Source of the DNA: an uncultured Bacteroidales bacterium
GTDB lineage: Bacteria; Bacteroidota; Bacteroidia; Bacteroidales; UBA932
Reading direction: 5' to 3'
Assembly (NCBI GenBank): GCA_900317845.1
Contig: ONII01000004.1
Coordinates: 94,235-158,234 of the forward strand
DNA: 64,000 bases
Part shown: piece by piece, positions 1 through 9,300 of the stretch
How the letters are laid out: each line of letters opens with the position of its first letter
How positions within the stretch are numbered: the first letter of the stretch is position 1
Notes under the pieces: model-generated
Database searches by the model: none
What the model was told of the DNA's origin: nothing
What the model saw: only the letters and a program-made list of their open reading frames with translations
Translations under genes and position numbers: made by a program

Positions 1-45
1 GCCCTCGGGAACAGCTTCACCATCGGCCTGGGCTATGCCTTTTAA
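1..45 (+). CDS. C-terminal end of an upstream gene, probably an outer-membrane barrel protein
   Basis: The first 14 codons are open and end in TAA at 43-45. They read ALGNSFTIGLGYAF. Alternating small and hydrophobic residues with a terminal phenylalanine are typical of the last strand of an outer-membrane beta-barrel. The gene starts outside the window, so only the tail can be judged. The barrel assignment rests on this short tail alone. Confidence 0.45.
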   Translation, partial: ALGNSFTIGLGYAF

Positions 46-103
46 TGCTTCCCGGGCGTTTTAATGCTCCCCTGACTCTGGGTTGCCGCTCTCGCCGGGC
101 CGC

Positions 104-383
104 GTTAAAGCACACCCACCCCCTTTGAGTGCCCTCAGTGGCCTCCTGCTGTGCTTTAATGCCCTCTCTGGGCTGCGTTAAAGCACACCCACCCTCATCT
201 GAGTGACCTCAGTGGCCTCCCGCTGTGCTTTAACCACCCTCCCCGGTCCCCGTTAAAGCACACCCACCCTCATCTGAGTGACCCCTGTGGCCTCCTGCCG
301 TGCTTTAACCACCTCCCCGGGCCCCGTTAAAGCACATCTCCCCCCCCTCTGAGTGCCCTCAGTGGCCTCCTGTTGTGCTTTAA
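104..383 (+). repeat. Array A: four tandem 57-58 bp units, about 75-bp period
   Basis: Units lie at about 104-160, 177-233, 252-308 and 326-383. Each begins GTTAAAGCACA and ends TGTGCTTTAA, so the two ends of every unit are inverted repeats of each other. Spacers of 16-18 bp are rich in C and G. The interior (ACCCACCC, then CTGAGTG, CCTCAGTGG) is conserved but imperfect. No coding potential is convincing. The array recurs in inverted orientation at 2872-3226. Confidence 0.9.
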
Positions 384-397
384 TGCCCGGCAGGTCC

Positions 398-513
398 CAC
401 TGCTGCCACGTTTTGGCCCCAAATTGCGCCACTGGCGGACCTTCTGGCCCGCCAATGCTACGTTTTCGCCCATTTTCGCGCCCGTGGCGGTCCTCCCCGC
501 CCTCGAAGGTCCC
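398..513 (+). repeat. Spacer module B, inverted copy at 2754-2862
   Basis: This stretch holds the blocks TGCCACGTTTTGGCCCC and GCGCCCGTGGCGGTCCTCCC. Both recur as reverse complements between 2754 and 2862. It sits immediately inside array A here and immediately inside array A' there, so the order A then B is kept on both sides of hflX. No gene is seen in it. Confidence 0.75.
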
Positions 514-515
514 TC

Positions 516-633
516 CCGTTGTGATAGCTAATCGCTTGATAATCATGGATTTGTGTACTAATCCTCGTTCGGATTTTGAACGAGGATTATATGGCATCTT
601 ACTAATAATCAAGCGATTAGCTGCCACGACGGG
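516..633 (+). repeat. Nested palindrome D with a perfect 12-bp stem at its centre
   Basis: Outer arms at 526-540 (AGCTAATCGCTTGAT) and 608-622 are perfect reverse complements; with a few mismatches they extend to about 516 and 633. Inside lies a hairpin at 559-589 with a perfect 12-bp stem, TAATCCTCGTTC against GAACGAGGATTA, and a 7-base loop. The core hairpin recurs at 2522-2546 in the same orientation. The form resembles a small mobile palindromic element. It lies just downstream of hflX and could also act as its transcription end, though there is no clear U-tract. Confidence 0.85.
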
Positions 634-680
634 GATGATACAATCGGCCCCGGTACAGCAGAGCGGATGAAGCCTTGCCC

Positions 681-1865
681 TTACCAGAGGAAGTTGTTGA
701 AAGGATAGCGGCCGGCATGAATTTCCGCAACAATTTTGTAGAGGTCGTTGCGGAGTTTTTCGATGCCAATCTTCTCCCGGGCACTGATGAAGATGCAGGG
801 AGTTTTTTCGCTGGCGATCCAGCTGGTTTTGAGCTCCTCCAGCGTGCGGTTGATGGGCTGCTTGGGCGTGAGCGAGAATTCGTCATAGGGCTCGTAGGTG
901 TAGGCGTCCACCTTGTTGAACACCACGTACACCGGTTTGTTGGCGGCGCCAATGTCCCGAAGGGTCTGTTCCACCACCTGCATCTGCTCCTCGAAGTCCG
1001 GGTGTGAGATATCGACCACGTGCACCAGCACATCGGCCTCGCGGACCTCGTCCAGGGTGCTCTTGAAAGCCTCCACCAGCTGGGTGGGCAGTTTGCGGAT
1101 AAAGCCTACGGTGTCGCTCAGCAGGAACGGCACGTTCTCTATCACCACTTTGCGCACGGTGGTATCCAGCGTAGCAAAGAGCTTGTTCTCCGCAAAGACG
1201 TCGGACTTGGCGAGCAAATTCATCAGGGTGCTCTTTCCCACATTGGTATAGCCCACCAGGGCCAGCCGCACCAGGGAGCCTCTGTTGCCCCTTTGCGTGG
1301 CCATTTGCTTGTCCACCTTTTTGAGGTCCTCCTTGAGTTTGGAGATGCGCTGCTTGACAATACGGCGGTCGATTTCGATCTGGGTTTCACCCATACCGCC
1401 GCGGGTTCCCATACCGCCGCGCTGGCGCTCCAGGTGCGTCCACATGCCTGCCAGGCGCGGAAGCATGTAGTTGTAATGGGCCAGCTCCACCTGCATTTTG
1501 GCGTAGGAGGTTTTGGCCCGCTGGGCAAAGATTTCCAGGATAAGGGACGTCCTGTCGATAACGTCCGAGCAGGCAATCACCTTTTCGATGTTGCGCTGCT
1601 GCATGCCCGTGAGTTCATCGTCAAAGATGACGTACTCAATCTCGTTCTCCTGACAGTATTTCTTGATTTCCTCCAGCTTTCCGGGGCCGATATAGGTGGC
1701 TTTGTCCGGGCGGTCCAGCCGCTGGGTGAACATTTTGTCCGGGAGTGCGCCGGCGGTCTCGGCCAGGAAGGCGAGTTCGTCCAGGTATTCCTGCACTTTG
1801 CGTTCGCCGCCCTTTTCCAGGATGACGCCCACAAATACCGCTTTGTTAGTTTTAAATTCGCTCAT
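681..1865 (-). CDS. hflX: HflX, ribosome-associated GTPase
   Basis: HflX binds GTP and acts on stalled or damaged ribosomes, splitting them in heat or antibiotic stress. The 394-residue protein has the N-terminal HflX domain, a glycine-rich linker (RQRGGMGTRGGMGETQIE near residue 170) and a C-terminal G domain with the P-loop GYTNVGKST, DTVGF and NKVD. An ATG 17 codons upstream is in frame, but the start at 1865 (MSEFKTNKAVFVG) is preferred because a promoter lies between the two. The gene stands alone between repeat-rich noncoding stretches. The family call is secure; the exact role here follows from the family. Confidence 0.95.
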   Translation of the reverse strand: MSEFKTNKAVFVGVILEKGGERKVQEYLDELAFLAETAGALPDKMFTQRLDRPDKATYIGPGKLEEIKKYCQENEIEYVIFDDELTGMQQRNIEKVIACSDVIDRTSLILEIFAQRAKTSYAKMQVELAHYNYMLPRLAGMWTHLERQRGGMGTRGGMGETQIEIDRRIVKQRISKLKEDLKKVDKQMATQRGNRGSLVRLALVGYTNVGKSTLMNLLAKSDVFAENKLFATLDTTVRKVVIENVPFLLSDTVGFIRKLPTQLVEAFKSTLDEVREADVLVHVVDISHPDFEEQMQVVEQTLRDIGAANKPVYVVFNKVDAYTYEPYDEFSLTPKQPINRTLEELKTSWIASEKTPCIFISAREKIGIEKLRNDLYKIVAEIHAGRYPFNNFLW

Positions 1866-1872
1866 ACGAGTG

Positions 1873-1903
1873 CAAAGGTACAAAAAAAGAGATGCCCGGT
1901 CAA
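1873..1903 (-). promoter_or_regulatory. Promoter of hflX, very close to the start codon
   Basis: On the minus strand TTG (1903-1901) is followed after 20 bases by TACCTTTG (1880-1873), which fits the Bacteroidetes sigma-ABfr consensus TTG/TAnnTTTG. The hflX ATG begins 8 bases after the -7 box, so the transcript would be leaderless or nearly so. Confidence 0.8.
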
Positions 1904-1917
1904 GCCTGGTCTCCATG

Positions 1918-2052
1918 CCGGAAGGGAAGCGGGAGAATTTTCTGGGCCCTTTAACGAAGCCCGGAAAATTTTTCCCGCTAACCGCCGAGCCGCGTAATGC
2001 GAGGCGGTGGTTCCGTGTCCTGCCAGCCGCCGCACTTGGTATTGTGCGGCGG
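1918..2052 (+). repeat. GC-rich module C, inverted copy at 2599-2729
   Basis: A block of about 135 bp with landmarks GGGCCCTTTAACG, CCGCCGAGCCGCGTA, GAGGCGG and TTCCGTGT. The reverse complement of 2599-2729 carries the same landmarks in the same order with roughly 80 percent identity by eye. The two arms enclose the 22-bp phased repeats, forming an imperfect palindrome of about 800 bp. No gene is seen. Confidence 0.85.
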
Positions 2053-2061
2053 CCAACCTTT

Positions 2062-2450
2062 GGTGCAGGTCGGTGAGGGGCGTGGCGCAGGTCAGTGTAC
2101 CCAACGGTACAGGTCAGTAAGGAGCCTGGTACAGGTCATTGAGGTGAACGGCGCAAGTCTGTTTGTACCCTACTGACCGGCACCATGAATCGCCATTCTG
2201 GGTATTTTAGCGGTGCAGGTCACCACCATCAAATCGGACCTGACCCCTTACCCCACCGACCTGCACCACCGACCCCACTCTCCTGCGCCGCTTACTTCAC
2301 AGACCTGTAGCATCCCCCTCTGGCCTATACCGCTGACTGCGCCCTCCTACACCACTTATCGTACCGACCCGCTCCACACTACCCCGACCTGCACCGTTCA
2401 CTGTACCCTCCTGCTCCACTTACCGCACTATCCTTTATAACCTGTACAAA
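2062..2450 (+). repeat. 22-bp phased degenerate repeats E in two opposed halves
   Basis: In the left half the block GGTRCAGGTC or a close variant starts at 2062, 2084, 2106, 2128 and 2150, an exact 22-bp period. From about 2237 the reverse complement (CCTGCACC-like) recurs near 2239, 2260, 2282, 2304, 2346, 2368, 2388, 2410 and 2432, again mostly 22 bp apart but more degenerate. The change of orientation falls between about 2170 and 2235. Short open frames here follow from the repeats and are not credible genes. Confidence 0.7.
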
Positions 2451-2480
2451 AATTATCCGCCACATTTGCACACAGAGCGA

Positions 2481-2587
2481 GTGGCAACTAAGATTTTGAC
2501 TATCAATAAAATATAATACATTCCTCGTTCGGATTTTGAACGAGGATTAGTATGTAAATCATTGTGGAAGAAGATGTTAGCTGTCAC
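2481..2587 (+). repeat. Second palindromic element D' with the same core hairpin
   Basis: The core TCCTCGTTC, seven-base loop, GAACGAGGA at 2522-2546 matches the hairpin of element D. The outer arms (GTGGCAACTAA at 2481 and TTAGCTGTCAC near 2577) are only partly complementary, so this copy is more degenerate. It lies between the 22-bp repeats and module C'. Confidence 0.75.
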
Positions 2588-2598
2588 GGAGAGGTGCA

Positions 2599-2729
2599 CC
2601 GCCGCACACAACCAGGTGCGGCGGTTACCAGTACACGGAACCGCCGCCTCGCAATACGCGGCTCGGCGGCTAGCGGAAACCCTCTCGGGCACCGTTAAAG
2701 GGCCCAAGAGGGTTCCGCTTTCCTTCCGG
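2599..2729 (-). repeat. Module C', inverted copy of 1918-2052
   Basis: Read on the minus strand this block repeats the landmarks of module C in the same order, including GGGCCCTTTAACGG, CCGCCGAGCCGCGTA and the closing GTGCGGCGG. Divergence is spread as single changes. No gene is seen. Confidence 0.85.
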
Positions 2730-2753
2730 AAGTCGCTGAGTCCACAGTCACAG

Positions 2754-2862
2754 AACCTTCGGAGGTGGGGTGGGCAGGACCAGCCACGAGCGGGGCAACC
2801 GCAACGGTCAGGGAGGACCGCCACGGGCGCATTTGGGGGCAAAAACGTGGCAACATCTGGAC
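2754..2862 (-). repeat. Module B', inverted copy of 398-513
   Basis: On the minus strand the blocks TTGCCACGTTTTTGCCCCC and GCGCCCGTGGCGGTCCTCCC match module B. The middle is more divergent. It directly abuts array A'. Confidence 0.7.
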
Positions 2863-2871
2863 CAGCCAGTG

Positions 2872-3226
2872 GTTAAAGCACACCATGTGGCCACAGAGGG
2901 TACTCAGAGGGGGATGGGTGTGCTTTAACGGGGGCTGGGGAGGATGGTTAAAGCACAGGGGAATGGCTCTGAGGACGGTCTGAAGGGGGTGGGTGTGCTT
3001 TAATGGGGTTCAGGGATGGTGGTTAAAGCACAGGGGCATGGCTCTGAGGACGGCCTGGAGGGGGTAGGTGTGCTTTAACGTGAGCCAGGAGGGTGGTTAA
3101 AGCACAACAGGATGCCGCAGAGGGTGCTCTGATGAGGGAGGGTGTGCTTTAATGGGGTTCAGGGATGGTGGTTAAAGCACAGGAGGATGCCCCAGAGACC
3201 ACTCAGAGGGGGTAGGTGTGCTTTAA
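2872..3226 (-). repeat. Array A': five tandem units inverted relative to array A
   Basis: Units start at 2872, 2947, 3022, 3096 and 3171, a period of 74-75 bp. Each again begins GTTAAAGCACA and ends TGTGCTTTAA. Asymmetric interior sequence (GGTGGGTGTGC near the right end, CTCTGAGGACGG in the middle) shows the array is the reverse complement of array A. Confidence 0.9.
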
Positions 3227-3239
3227 TGGGGGCCTGGGA

Positions 3240-3392
3240 GGGGCAAACCTTGCCCCGGCAGGACGAGGCAAGCCGGCAGGACGAGGCAAGCCGAGCATGA
3301 CGGGCAAGTCGGGCATGACGAGGCAAACCGGTCAGGCCGGGCAGGACGGTCAAACCAGCCAAACCAGTCAGGCCAGCCAAGCCAGGCAGGCC
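3240..3392 (+). repeat. Short degenerate GGCAAGCC/GGCATGAC repeats after the synthetase operon
   Basis: This stretch consists of short units such as GCAGGACGAGGCAAGCC, GCATGACGGGCAAG and CAAACCAGCC repeated with changes at about 10-20 bp steps, directly downstream of the last synthetase stop codon (minus strand). The GGGCATGAC core also appears inside the upstream synthetase gene (13177-13222, as GTCATGCCCGG). No gene and no clear terminator hairpin with a T-tract was seen. Confidence 0.65.
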
Positions 3393-3398
3393 AGGAGG

Positions 3399-6300
3399 TT
3401 ATCCGAAATACTGCAGGGTTCGGAGCATTTCAAAAATCATATCCACATAGGCGGAGGAGGTGTGGTCCCAGGTGAAGCCCAGGCGGTAGAGCACCTGCAT
3501 GGTGAAGTGCACGGATGGCTGGTTGATCACTGTCTCCTGCTCGGTGGGGGACTGGGCATAGGCCACCAGGCTGCTCAGGAGCTGGGCCTTGTCCGGCTGG
3601 GCCATCAGGGCCTGCACCTGCGCCATAAATTCCGGGAATTCCACGTAATCCATCCTGTTGCCGTCTATCTTCTGCAGCCGGGACACGATGTCTTCCATGG
3701 GCAGCAGGTGGTTGTTGGACACATTGAAGACGCAGTTTTCCCGCGGCGTTGTGGCCAGGAGCATCATCGCGTGGGCGCTGTCGTCCACCGGCGAGAATTC
3801 CATCTTGGCATCCAGCAGGGAGTACGGGCAGGCCCCCAGCAGTTTGTAGGCCCTCAGGCGACCCATGGTCGAGTTGGCATTGAAGTTTACCTGGAACTCG
3901 CCGTCCGCAGAGCGGGGCGACAGGTTGCCGGCGCGAAGGATCTTGGCGTTGAGGGCTCCGGCGGCCATCCGCCCCAGAATGAACCGTTCCGCCATAAACT
4001 TGGAATGGACGTACTGGTTGGAGGTTTGCTGGCCAAAGTACAGCTGCTGTTCCGTGAGCTGTTTGGGACGACTGCCCGGGCTGGTACCGGACACGCTCTC
4101 CGTGGAGACGTGCACCAGACGGGCGGCCGTGGCCTCGCAGAAGGCGCAGAGGTTCTTGGCCCCGCCGTAGTTAATATCCTCAATATCAGTTCCCTTTGAG
4201 AAGTGCTTCACATTGGCGGCGCAGTTCACCACTACGCTCCAGGGAATGCCGGAAGCCTTGAGGGAATCGAACACGGCCGGCTGGGTGATGTCCCCGTTCA
4301 CTACGCGGATGCGCCTCCCAACAAGCGGCCGGTAATCTTTCTCAAAGTAGTACACCAGCATCTCTTTCAGGCGGCGCTCCGCCGAGAGGGTTCCCTTGGG
4401 CCGGAGGAGGCACCAGATGACAGTTTCTTCCGGCGTGTTTTCCACCAGCTCCCGCAGCATGTGGATGCCCAGGAAGCCGGTGGCGCCTGTAAGCAGAATC
4501 TGCCCCTCCAAGCTTTGCTGCCGCCCGTTCAGGAAGGCCTCCAGCGTATTGCCGGCCAGCAGCTTGTCGATAGCGGTATAGTCGTACTGGCTAATCTCGC
4601 TGTCTTCCTTGGGAGCAGCCGGGACTCCCCCACCCAGGAAGGCGCCCAGCTCGCGGGCGGTAGGATGGGCGAAGACATCGGCATAGGCAAACTTGAGACC
4701 GCGTTTTTCTGCGCATACCATCACGTTGGTCACCATGAGCGAAGAACCGCCCAGGTCGAAGAAATTGTCCGTTGCACCCACCTTTTCCATGCCCAGGACC
4801 TCGGCGAAAATCTCGCACAGGTCCTTTTCCAGGTCCGTGGCGGGGGCCACATATTCCCCTCCGGCGTCGGGCGTGGGTTTGGGCAGGGCCTTGCGGTCCA
4901 CCTTCTGGTTCACGTTGAGCGGAATCCGGTCCAGCTGGACAAAGGAGGCCGGCACCATGTACGGCGGCTTGCGCTCCTGGATGAAGGCCTTGGCGGCCGG
5001 GATGTCAAAAGTGCCGTCAGAGACCACATACGCGGCGATAAACTTGCCGCCGGAAGGGTTGTCGAAGGCCTGCACCGTGATGTCCTTCACGCCCGGGCAT
5101 TCCCGCAGCACTTCCTCCACTTCCTTCAGCTCGATGCGGAAGCCGCGAATCTTCACCTGACCGTCCTGACGGCCCACAAATTCGATGTTGCCGTCGGTTC
5201 TCCAGCGCACAATGTCGCCGCTCCGGTAGGCCCGCATGCCTTTGTGGAAAGGATTGTCGATAAAGACCTCCGCCGTCTTTTCAGGCCGATTAAGATACCC
5301 CCTGCCCACGCAAGGGTTTCCGGCAATGAGCAGTTCTCCGGCGGCGCCCACCGGCACGCGACGGAAGTCGCCGTCCATCACATACATGCTGGTGTTGTCC
5401 AGGGCGTGGCCGATAGGAATGTTGGCCTCGCGCTTCTTCACGTCGAAGATGGTGGAGAAGATGGTGCACTCGGTGGGGCCGTAGCCGTTGTGGAAGCCAT
5501 AGGAAGGCGGATCCATGGAAACCAGCTTTTCGCCGCCCACGGAGAGGTGCTTGAGGGACTTGTTGTCCGGGAAGTTCTTGGCGTACATCACACCCACCTG
5601 CGTGGTCATGAAGCTGTGGGTGATGCCGTTATCCGTGATAAAGGCATCCAGCTGGCTCATGTCGTGGCGGGTTTCCTCCGGGATAATGTGCAGGCATCCG
5701 CCGGCGGTGAGCACGGGATACATGTCCATCATGCACGCGTCGAAGCCGTAGCTGGCATAGGCCGCCACCCGGCTGTGGTCCGTAAGCTTATAGTATTTCT
5801 GGTACCAGGCGCAGAAATTCACCAGGTTGTGGTGCTCCAGCATCACGCCCTTGGGTACGCCCGTGGAGCCGGAAGTGTACAGCAGGATAAAGAGGTTTTC
5901 CGGCCCGGGACCCGCAGGAACGGGGCCTTCTGGCAGGGACTCCAGCTCGTCGGTAGTGAGCACGGGTCCCGTGTACTCATTGAGCAGCGGCAGGAACTCT
6001 TGATCGGCAATGAGCAGTTTGGCCGATGCGTCCTTCACCATAAAATTGAGGCGCTCCTGCGGGTAGGAGGGATCCAGCGGCTGATAGGCGCAGCCGGCCT
6101 TGAGAATGCCCAGGGAAGCCAGCGCCATCCACTGGTTGCGGCCGATAAGTACGGATACCACGTCTTCCGTCTTCAGGCCCCTTGCGGCAATGGCGGCGGC
6201 GATGCGGTCCGTGAGGGCGTTGGCCTGCGCATACGTGCAGGTATAGTCCTGATAGCAAACAGCGGGCGCATCGGGCGTCTTTTGCGCCTGCCTGCGGAAG

Positions 6301-9300
6301 AGACTGACGATGGTTTGGCTCTCGTCCACCTTCAGGCTATAATGGTTGAAGCTTTCCAGCTCTTTGAGGCGCTCTCCGTCCACGAAGGGCACCTCGCAAA
6401 GTTTTTCGTGCGCCAGCAGGCCCCGGACCACGCATTCCATGGCATCGGCAAAGGCCTCCATAATGGCTTTGCTGTATTTGCTGTTGTCGTAGCCCAGTAC
6501 GATGGCCTCCTTGCCCTCGGTGCCGTCGATGTAGATGCTCAGCGGGAACTTGGGCGCCCCGGCGTCCATATTTTCTCCCGTCACCGGCTTCCCGTTGATG
6601 CGGTAATCGGCCAGCACGCCCACCTGGTAGGCCAGCATCACCTGCGGCTGGAAGCCGAACTCCGCCGCTACCTTGGCAAAAGGATACTCCTGGTGCTGCA
6701 AGGTGGCCTGGAAGTCTTCGTCGCACTGTTTGAGGAAGGCTTCGGTGCTTTCCGTGGAGCAGTCTCCGGCAAGGGCCAGGGTGTTCACGAACATACCAAA
6801 GCTGTCGGCTGTTTTGAGGTTGCCGCGGCCATTGCTGATGGTGCAGATATACACCTTCTTGCTGGCATTGTAGGCACTCAGGGTGAGGTAGGCGGCGCCC
6901 AGGTAGAAGCAGGCGGGCGAGATGCCCATTTTTTTGCAGAGCGGATGGATGTTGGCCTGAACCAGCTTTTGGAGGAAGACCTCGCGACCGGGCTGGTCGC
7001 TGTGCTCCAGGTCCGGAATGATGGTGGAAGGGCTCTCCAGGCCGTCCAGCTGCCGGGCAAAGAAGTCCCGGGCCCGGGCATAGGCCTCGCTGCCCTCCGC
7101 GGCTTTCTGCCAGGCGGCGTACTGGAAGTAGGTATAGGCCTCGGGGACTATCTCTTTTCCTTCCAGCGCGGAGCAGACTTCCTGGATAAAGAGGTCATAG
7201 CTGCGGCCGTCAAACACCAGGTGGTGGAAGTCGCTCAACAGGTATGTCTTGTCTTTTCCGGGCACAATCACCACCTTCCCCAGCGGACCTTTGCCAAGGT
7301 CGAAGGGAAGGATGAAGCTCTCTTTCAAGGCTTCCAGTTCTCCCTCCTGGATGGAGACGGGGATGGGAATGTCGGTGGGGACCTGGCACACCTGTCCGTC
7401 TATCCGGTTAAAGCAGGACTGCAGGGCGGGATGGGCCGCCAGAACCTTCCGGACGGCCTCCTGCAGGGCCTGGGCCGATACATCCCCGGGGAAAGTCCAC
7501 AGCATGGGAATGTTGTAGATGGTTTCCTGCGGGGCTTTCATGCAGTCCAGGAACACGCCGGCCTGCTGGTTGGTGAGGAGCTGGGGGTGGAGAGATTCTT
7601 CGCTTCGCTCAGAATGACAGGAAGCATCCCCGGCCATCCAGCTTTTAAGAATCTCGTTCTCAATGCTTTGCAGGGTGGCCGTTTTGGCAAAGCTGTTCAT
7701 GTCGGCCTGAATGCCGTAGCGCTTGAACAGTTCGGTGGCCAGGCGCAGGCCGCTCAGGGAGCTGAGGCCGTAGAGCATGAGGGGTTCCGTGAGAGAGGCC
7801 CCTTCTATTCCGGTGGTTTCCTTGAGGAGGGCCACCAGTTCTTCTTCCAGGAGGTTGAGTGGCGCGGCCCCCTGGCCCTGGGCCTTTTTCGCCTGCGGCT
7901 TGGGCAGGGCCTTTACGTCCACCTTCTGGTTCACATTGAGCGGAATGGCTTCTATCTGCAGGGTGACGGATGGCACCATGTAGGGCGGCTTGCGCTCCAG
8001 GATAAAGGCATTGAGGGCGGTGGTGTCTATCTCCCGGTCGCTCACCACGTACGCGGCCAGGAACTTGCCGCCGCCTTCCTGGTCAAAGGCCTGTACGGTG
8101 ACGTCCTTGATGTCCGGGAATTCGCGGATGACGGCTTCCACCTCCTTGAGTTCTATGCGGAAGCCGCGGATTTTCACCTGGGCGTCTTTTCGGCCGATAT
8201 ATTCGATGTCTCCGTCGGGGCGGTAGCGCACAATGTCTCCGGTGCGGTACAGGCGCTTGTAGGCAGGATCTTGCTCATACGGGTTGCATGCAAAGGACTC
8301 TGCGGTTTTGTCCGGACGGCCCAGATAACCGTCTCCCACCTGCTCACCGGCCTCCAGCAGTTCTCCGGCGGCTCCCACGGGCACGCGCTTTCCGGCCTTA
8401 TTCACTACATAACAGTGGATGCCGGGCATGGGAATGCCAATGGGGATGTTCTCTTCCTGCTTTTGCACCTCCTTGGAAACCACATAACAGAGACTCTCGG
8501 AGGGGCCGTAGCAGTTGAACAGCTTGTAGCTGGGCAGCGGCAGGGCGCTCAGCTTTTCGCCGCCGGTGTACAGCACCTGCAGGCCCTTGCAACTGGGGTA
8601 GTTGATGGCAAACTGGGTGGCCACCTGGGTGGTCATGAAGCTGTGGGTAATGCCGTTCTCCTCAAAATATTGGTGCAGTGCCTGGAGGTCCAGCCGGATT
8701 TCCTCGGGAATGAGGTACAGGGTGGCCCCGGCCGCCAGCGCACCATACAGGTCTCCCACAAAGGCATCGAAGCCAAAACTGGAGTAGGCCGTGAGTTTGC
8801 TTTGGGCCGATATGTCCGTGCGCCAGGCATGGCGCTGGGCGAAGAGGCTTACGTTGCGGTGATTCAGCATACAGCCCTTGGGCGTACCGGTGGTGCCGCT
8901 GGTGTACAGGAGCACAAAGAGGTCCTCCGGCTTGGGGAGGGAAACAGGCTTGCCATCCGGCAGGGAAGGAATGTCCTTCGTTGCAAGCACCGGACCCTGG
9001 AAGCCCTCCACCAGTTCTGCCAGGCCTTCATCGGCAATGAGGAGGGCACTGGAGGCGTCTTGTACCATGAACCGGAGGCGCTCCTTGGGATAGGACGGGT
9101 CCAGCGGCTGGTAGGCGCAGCCGGCTTTGATTACGCCCAGCGGGGCAATGACAGTGTATTCGCTCCGGCCCAGGATAATGGACACCACATGGCCGGGCTT
9201 GACGGTTTTTTCAATGTAGACGGCCAGTTTGTCCGACAGAAGATCTACTTCCTTGTAGGTCAGTTTCTTATCCTTGCATACAAGGGCCAGTTGCTCCGGC

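Noticed and set aside
104-383. CRISPR array
   Set aside because: The repeated part is 57 bp with inverted ends and the inter-unit sequence is only 16-18 bp and partly conserved. No cas genes are seen.
253-670. Overlapping short frames containing NPRSxSERG-like words on both strands
   Set aside because: They come from the palindrome D hairpin and the GC-rich repeats, have no start signals and no domain content. The same applies to the frames at 2213-2440 and 2453-2876.
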